The notes under the pieces were generated by a model. The model worked only from the letters and a program-made list of their open reading frames with translations, searched no databases and was not told the origin of the DNA. Positions 60,577 through 64,000 of a DNA stretch of 64,000 bases are shown piece by piece. The stretch comes from Caballeronia sp. dw_19 (GTDB lineage: Bacteria; Pseudomonadota; Gammaproteobacteria; Burkholderiales; Burkholderiaceae), in assembly GCF_018449515.1 (NCBI RefSeq), contig NZ_JAAVUQ010000004.1, forward strand, positions 62,001 to 126,000, given 5' to 3'. Position 1 is the stretch's first letter. The number at the start of each line of letters is the position of its first letter. The translations under genes and the position numbers were made by a program.

Positions 60577-61923
60577 TTATCGAGCGGGTTGAAGTCCTTC
60601 GTTCTCAGACTTCGTTTCCGGCGGTGGCACGATAACTTCAATCTTGCCGACCAGGAAGATGTACGAAAGAATCCCGAGGATAGCGACAACGGATACATAC
60701 CACATTGCATAGTGGAAATTGTTCGTGCGCTGCAAGATCAAGCCGAATATGATCGGCGTGGTAATCCCCGACAGATTGCCGCACAGGTTCAGGAAACCAC
60801 CCATCGTTCCAATGAAGTTACGCGGAATGACGTCCGTAAATACCACCCAGCCGATATTGGCCACGTTGTTACCGAAGAAAGCCAGCGAGAGAATCGCAAT
60901 GGCAATAACTGGATCGCTTTCGAAGAAGTTGACGAGGAAGATTAGCGAGGTCAGCGCCAGGCCGAGAATAACCGGGGTCTTGCGCGCAAACGTGACAGAC
61001 TTTCCTTTCTTCAACAGCATGTCGCTCAGGAAACCGCCGGTCAGCATGCCGACCATGGCCATCATGAACGGAATAGATGCGCCAATACCGGCTTTAGCCA
61101 GACTTAGATTCAACGCCTTTTCAAGGTAGACGATAAACCACGTCATGAAAAACATCAGCGTGGAGTTATACGCAAACTGGGTAATAAACAAGCCCCAAAT
61201 GGTTTTCTTCTTGAGGAAGTAAAGAATGTCGCTGGCCTTGACTTTGGTGCTGATCGAAGACTGGTCTTTCGAGCCATAACCGCCGCCGGCCTTAATCAGG
61301 TCAAGTTCAGCCGCGTTGGCCGTTTTGCTGTCTTTCGGATCACGATAAACGATTAGCCAGTAAATGCCGAAAATAACCCCGACTCCCCCTGTCGAATAAA
61401 ACACCACTTCCCAGCCATATTTGTCGGTCAGGAATGTGAGAACCGGGGTGAATACCGCAAGACCAATATATTGCGAACTGATGTAGATCGAAGTAGCGCG
61501 CGCACGCTCGTTCTTCGGGAACCAGCTTGCAATGATCTTGGTATTGGAAAGGAACGAAGGCGCTTCTGCCAAGCCGATCAATGCCCGGCAGATAATCAGC
61601 ATGGCAAACGACGCGCCAAGACTCGTGAAGATCACATGCGAAGAAAAGCCCATTGCGAAGGTACAGGCGCTCCACACCACAATCGCGGTACCGTAAAGAA
61701 TTCTTGAACCGATTCTATCGAGCAAGTATCCGACTGGAATCTGGCTGGCGGCATACGTCCACGTAAATGCCGAGAACAGCAGGCCCAGTTGCGAGGGCGA
61801 AAGACCGAACTCCCCTTGAATCTTGCTCCCCGCAATAGACAGGTTCGCCCGGTCCATATAGTTAATTGCTGTCACCACGAACAGCAGAAATACTATGAAA
61901 AATCTTGACCTCGTTGCTTTCAT
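60577..61923 (-). CDS. MFS transporter, ACS family (sugar acid/anion:cation symporter)
   Basis: This 448-aa protein has 12 membrane segments and ACS-family motifs: INYMDRANLSIAG (~20-32), WTYAASQIPVGYLLDRIGSR (~55-74), RALIGLAEAPSFLSNTKIIA (~113-132) and SWFPKNERARATSIY (~133-147). Family members import glucarate, galactonate, galactarate or related sugar acids with protons. It is the last gene after the gluconokinase and Gfo/Idh genes on the same strand. Codons look slightly more AT-rich than in the flagellar block. Confidence 0.89.
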   Translation of the reverse strand: MKATRSRFFIVFLLFVVTAINYMDRANLSIAGSKIQGEFGLSPSQLGLLFSAFTWTYAASQIPVGYLLDRIGSRILYGTAIVVWSACTFAMGFSSHVIFTSLGASFAMLIICRALIGLAEAPSFLSNTKIIASWFPKNERARATSIYISSQYIGLAVFTPVLTFLTDKYGWEVVFYSTGGVGVIFGIYWLIVYRDPKDSKTANAAELDLIKAGGGYGSKDQSSISTKVKASDILYFLKKKTIWGLFITQFAYNSTLMFFMTWFIVYLEKALNLSLAKAGIGASIPFMMAMVGMLTGGFLSDMLLKKGKSVTFARKTPVILGLALTSLIFLVNFFESDPVIAIAILSLAFFGNNVANIGWVVFTDVIPRNFIGTMGGFLNLCGNLSGITTPIIFGLILQRTNNFHYAMWYVSVVAILGILSYIFLVGKIEVIVPPPETKSENEGLQPAR

Positions 61924-61983
61924 GCTTGGACCTTGAAGGTATGGTAATTATTTCTGTTTCTATAAACGCCGCAGGATCTGTTT

Positions 61984-63066
61984 TTATTGGAGCGGAAATT
62001 TAATGACCTTATTTTCTTCGGCGCTGCGATAGATTGCCGTGAACAATTCCACGGCACGGCGACCGTCGAGTCCACTGACTAAAGGTTGGATACCGTTACT
62101 CACGGCGTTCAGGAAGTCGGCTATTTGTAGTTCATGATAAAAATTCATGGAATCCACCGACGCGAAGCGCTCCGCGTCCTGCTTTTTCCATGTGTCAAGA
62201 TTCCCTTCCTCGCCGCTTATCGTCCAGATATCGTTATAAGGCGGTTCGGTGATGGACGAGACGCCGGCAATGAACATGGCCCCGCCGTCTGTTTGCACGC
62301 CGGCCGAAGCCCCATTATTTCCATGGACATGGACTTTCCCGTACAAGGCAGGATTTTGCGCATTGCTGACCAGAATATTGGCGATTGCGCCGCTCTTGAA
62401 TTTCACCAACGCTGCCGCCGTATCTTCAACTTCAATATACGGGTGATTGACGTTTTTCCAGACGCCGTACACCTCATCCACTTCGCCCATATACCAAAGC
62501 AGCAAATCCAGTTGATGCGGGGCCTGATTAACCAGCACGCCGCCGCCTTCTCCTTCCCACGTTCCGCGCCACGGATCGCTTTCATAATATTTCTGGTCAC
62601 GCCAGCCGAGCATGGTGACGCTGGCGATGGCGGGCAGGCCGAGCTTGCCTGCATCGATGGCGGATTTAATGCGCATGCACGGCTCATAAAAACGACGCTG
62701 GCAGACTACGCCGACCGTGCGCTTGTTTTCTTCCGCACATGACAGGATCGCGTCGCAGTCTTCAAGCGACGAAGCCAATGGTTTTTCGATCAGCACATGG
62801 CAACCCTTCTTCAATGCGGTGATCGCCACTGAAGCGTGCTGCGGATGGGGGGTGCAAATGCAGACCACGTCCACCGAAGCCGAATCGATCATCGCTTCTA
62901 TGTTGTCAAAGGCCAATACACCGTATTGGTCGGCGAAAGCCTTGGCCTTGCCCAGATTGGTGCTGCATACGGCAACGAATTCAGACCCTTCAAGATTCGC
63001 CAACGCTTTGGCATGGAAGTGACCGACTTTCCCGCAACCAATAACCGCAGTTCTGAGTTTTTTCAT
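61984..63066 (-). CDS. Gfo/Idh/MocA family oxidoreductase
   Basis: This 360-aa NAD(P)-dependent dehydrogenase has a Rossmann domain, LRTAVIGCGKVGHFHAKALA (~3-22), CTPHPQHASVAITALKKGCH (~80-99) and the catalytic-site motif LIEKPLAS (~101-108). The C-terminal domain has GGGVLVNQAPHQLDLLLWYM (~183-202) with the usual His. Substrates in the family are sugars, inositols and sugar acids. The start at 63,066 is set by the Rossmann fold; in-frame upstream codons are rejected. Located between a gluconokinase and a sugar-acid transporter, so a sugar-acid or precursor dehydrogenase is likely. Confidence 0.9.
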   Translation of the reverse strand: MKKLRTAVIGCGKVGHFHAKALANLEGSEFVAVCSTNLGKAKAFADQYGVLAFDNIEAMIDSASVDVVCICTPHPQHASVAITALKKGCHVLIEKPLASSLEDCDAILSCAEENKRTVGVVCQRRFYEPCMRIKSAIDAGKLGLPAIASVTMLGWRDQKYYESDPWRGTWEGEGGGVLVNQAPHQLDLLLWYMGEVDEVYGVWKNVNHPYIEVEDTAAALVKFKSGAIANILVSNAQNPALYGKVHVHGNNGASAGVQTDGGAMFIAGVSSITEPPYNDIWTISGEEGNLDTWKKQDAERFASVDSMNFYHELQIADFLNAVSNGIQPLVSGLDGRRAVELFTAIYRSAEENKVIKFPLQ

Positions 63067-63232
63067 AGAGTTCTGGATCTGAAACGCCGCCAAGAAACGA
63101 GCCAGCGCTTCGCAATCGTTAATTAGATGTTGCTTCCAAGTCGTCGACTTATATATCAAATCGGCTTACTTCTCCCGAGACGCGAATCGGATCGGGCGCG
63201 TTAATCAATGCACTAAAACTGAACTTGATTCG

Positions 63233-63793
63233 TCATGGACTCAATGTTTCAGGTAGCGCTATCTCGGTTGTTTCCTTGAGATTTTCAGTCCGAAACCATT
63301 CCGCCGCCGCCCGGCAAACGTCCATAACCGGCAAAGTCGCATCGGCGCTAAAAGTTTGCGGCTCACCAACCGGCGACTCCAGATCGGCAAACTGACTGTC
63401 AACCAGCGTAGCTGGCATGTAATGACCGCCGCGCGCAGCTACCCGTTCGGCGGCGACATCGCGCGGCAGGCTGAGGAAGACAAAGCCGAGTCCGGGGACG
63501 GCCCGGCGCAGGCGCTCGCGATACTTGCGTTTGAGCGCGGAGCAAGCCAGGACGGGGCGTTGATTCGTCGCGAGCGCGCGAACCAGCTCCGCTGCGAGCT
63601 GGTCGAGCCAGCCTGCGCGGTCGTCATCGCCAAGCGGTATGCCGGCGCGCATCTTGGTAACATTGGCCTCCGGATGGAACGCATCGCCCTCAATAAGGAA
63701 ACCGTCGATTTCCGCCGCAAGCCCCGCCGCCACGCTGCTTTTACCGCAACCGGCCACACCCATTACCACCACTGCCGACATTGATTCGTTCAT
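63233..63793 (-). CDS. gntK: Gluconokinase
   Basis: This 186-aa protein phosphorylates gluconate to 6-phosphogluconate. It shows the P-loop VVVMGVAGCGKSSVAAGLAA (~8-27), the substrate region IEGDAFHPEANVTKMRAGIP (~34-53) and LACSALKRKYRERLR (~82-96). Length is typical of GntK/IdnK. GAGG precedes the ATG; a second ATG four codons in is possible. An operator-like palindrome overlaps its likely promoter. It is the first gene of a probable gntK-oxidoreductase-transporter unit. Confidence 0.93.
   Translation of the reverse strand: MNESMSAVVVMGVAGCGKSSVAAGLAAEIDGFLIEGDAFHPEANVTKMRAGIPLGDDDRAGWLDQLAAELVRALATNQRPVLACSALKRKYRERLRRAVPGLGFVFLSLPRDVAAERVAARGGHYMPATLVDSQFADLESPVGEPQTFSADATLPVMDVCRAAAEWFRTENLKETTEIALPETLSP
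63251..63264. promoter_or_regulatory. TAGCGCTA-core operator copy inside the 3' end of gntK
   Basis: AGGTAGCGCTATCT matches 13 of 14 positions of the perfect palindrome upstream of gntK. It lies 19 bp inside the gntK stop end and about 185 bp before the oxidoreductase start, so it could control an internal promoter or allow looping. Confidence 0.55.
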
Positions 63794-63812
63794 TCCAGCC
63801 TCATACCACTCA

Positions 63813-63840
63813 AAGATAGCGCTATCTCAACTATTCGCAA
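63813..63840 (-). promoter_or_regulatory. gntK promoter with overlapping perfect operator
   Basis: AGATAGCGCTATCT (63,814-63,827) is a perfect 14-bp palindrome, typical of LacI-family sites. On the minus strand TTGCGA (63,840-63,835) and TATCTT (63,818-63,813) are 16 bp apart and could be -35 and -10, placing the operator over the -10. Confidence 0.65.
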
Positions 63841-63928
63841 AAAACGGCCGCTCACGGCCGATCTACCCAGTGTTTATAACCTTTACAGCAGGGACGCTCA
63901 CTGCACTTTCAGGTTTGTGCAACGTTAC

Positions 63929-63942
63929 AGGTAGCGCTATCC
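63929..63942. promoter_or_regulatory. TAGCGCTA-core operator copy before the divergent regulator
   Basis: AGGTAGCGCTATCC differs at two positions from the gntK palindrome and ends 10 bp before the ATG at 63,953, consistent with autorepression of the regulator. Confidence 0.6.
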
Positions 63943-63952
63943 TAGACAAATT

Positions 63953-64000
63953 ATGACAAATACGACACACAGGAAAACCCGAAGTACGGGTCGGCCGACG
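63953..64000 (+). CDS. Probable start of a LacI/GntR-type gluconate regulator (partial)
   Basis: An ATG at 63,953 opens a frame of 16 codons to the window end, reading MTNTTHRKTRSTGRPT. A short basic leader with TGRPT is common just before the helix-turn-helix of LacI-family gluconate repressors. Divergent orientation from gntK and the flanking operator copies support this. No Shine-Dalgarno is seen, and no domain is visible in so short a piece. Confidence 0.5.
   Translation, partial: MTNTTHRKTRSTGRPT

Overview
The window looks like part of a replicon from a Burkholderiaceae beta-proteobacterium, most likely Paraburkholderia or a close relative. This rests on the high GC content, codon use and the mix of gene families; it is an inference, because no rRNA or other phylogenetic marker lies in the window. 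No tRNA, rRNA, CRISPR array, insertion sequence or prophage was seen.

The backbone is a nearly complete second flagellar system of the lateral (Flag-2/Laf) type. The left block (1-10,700) has a divergent CHASE2 histidine kinase/OmpR-type regulator pair, a short lateral-type flagellin with a strong terminator, and a tightly coupled fliM-fliN-fliP-fliQ-fliR-flhB-flhA operon. The right block (29,900-54,200) has flgBCDEFGHIJKL plus one extra gene, a divergent flgA, and a long minus-strand run. In transcription order that run is fliE-F-G-H-I-J-D-S-T-K-L, sigma-28, motA, motB, flgM, flgN and a separate peptidoglycan hydrolase. The order fliD-S-T-K-L-sigma28-motA-motB matches lafB-C-D-E-F-S-T-U. No fliO, flhF, flhG, flhDC, lafK or chemotaxis relay gene (cheA/W/Y) is present, and FliM lacks the usual CheY-binding N-terminus. 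The two-component pair is therefore the best local candidate regulator.

Between the two flagellar blocks lies about 19 kb of accessory DNA (10,697-29,903). It holds (i) a serine hydrolase, a GNAT acetyltransferase and a methyltransferase; (ii) an eight-gene minus-strand operon with a polar-amino-acid-type ABC transporter, three different DUF1989 (urea-carboxylase-associated) proteins and an allantoicase, facing an RpiR-type regulator across three evenly spaced inverted repeats; (iii) a BlaI-BlaR1-like pair with two perfect operator palindromes, followed by a large serine hydrolase; and (iv) a peptidase E, a second acetyltransferase, a VOC protein and a TetX-like flavin monooxygenase. The ureide/DUF1989 operon is the most promising candidate for undescribed metabolism.

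Right of the flagellar locus come an MHS-family dicarboxylate/alpha-ketoglutarate transporter, a methyl-accepting chemotaxis protein, a long intergenic region with hairpins, a lipoprotein gamma-glutamyltransferase, and a gluconate-type sugar-acid cluster. That cluster contains a gluconokinase, a Gfo/Idh/MocA oxidoreductase, an ACS-type MFS transporter and the first codons of a divergent regulator, with three copies of a TAGCGCTA-core operator.
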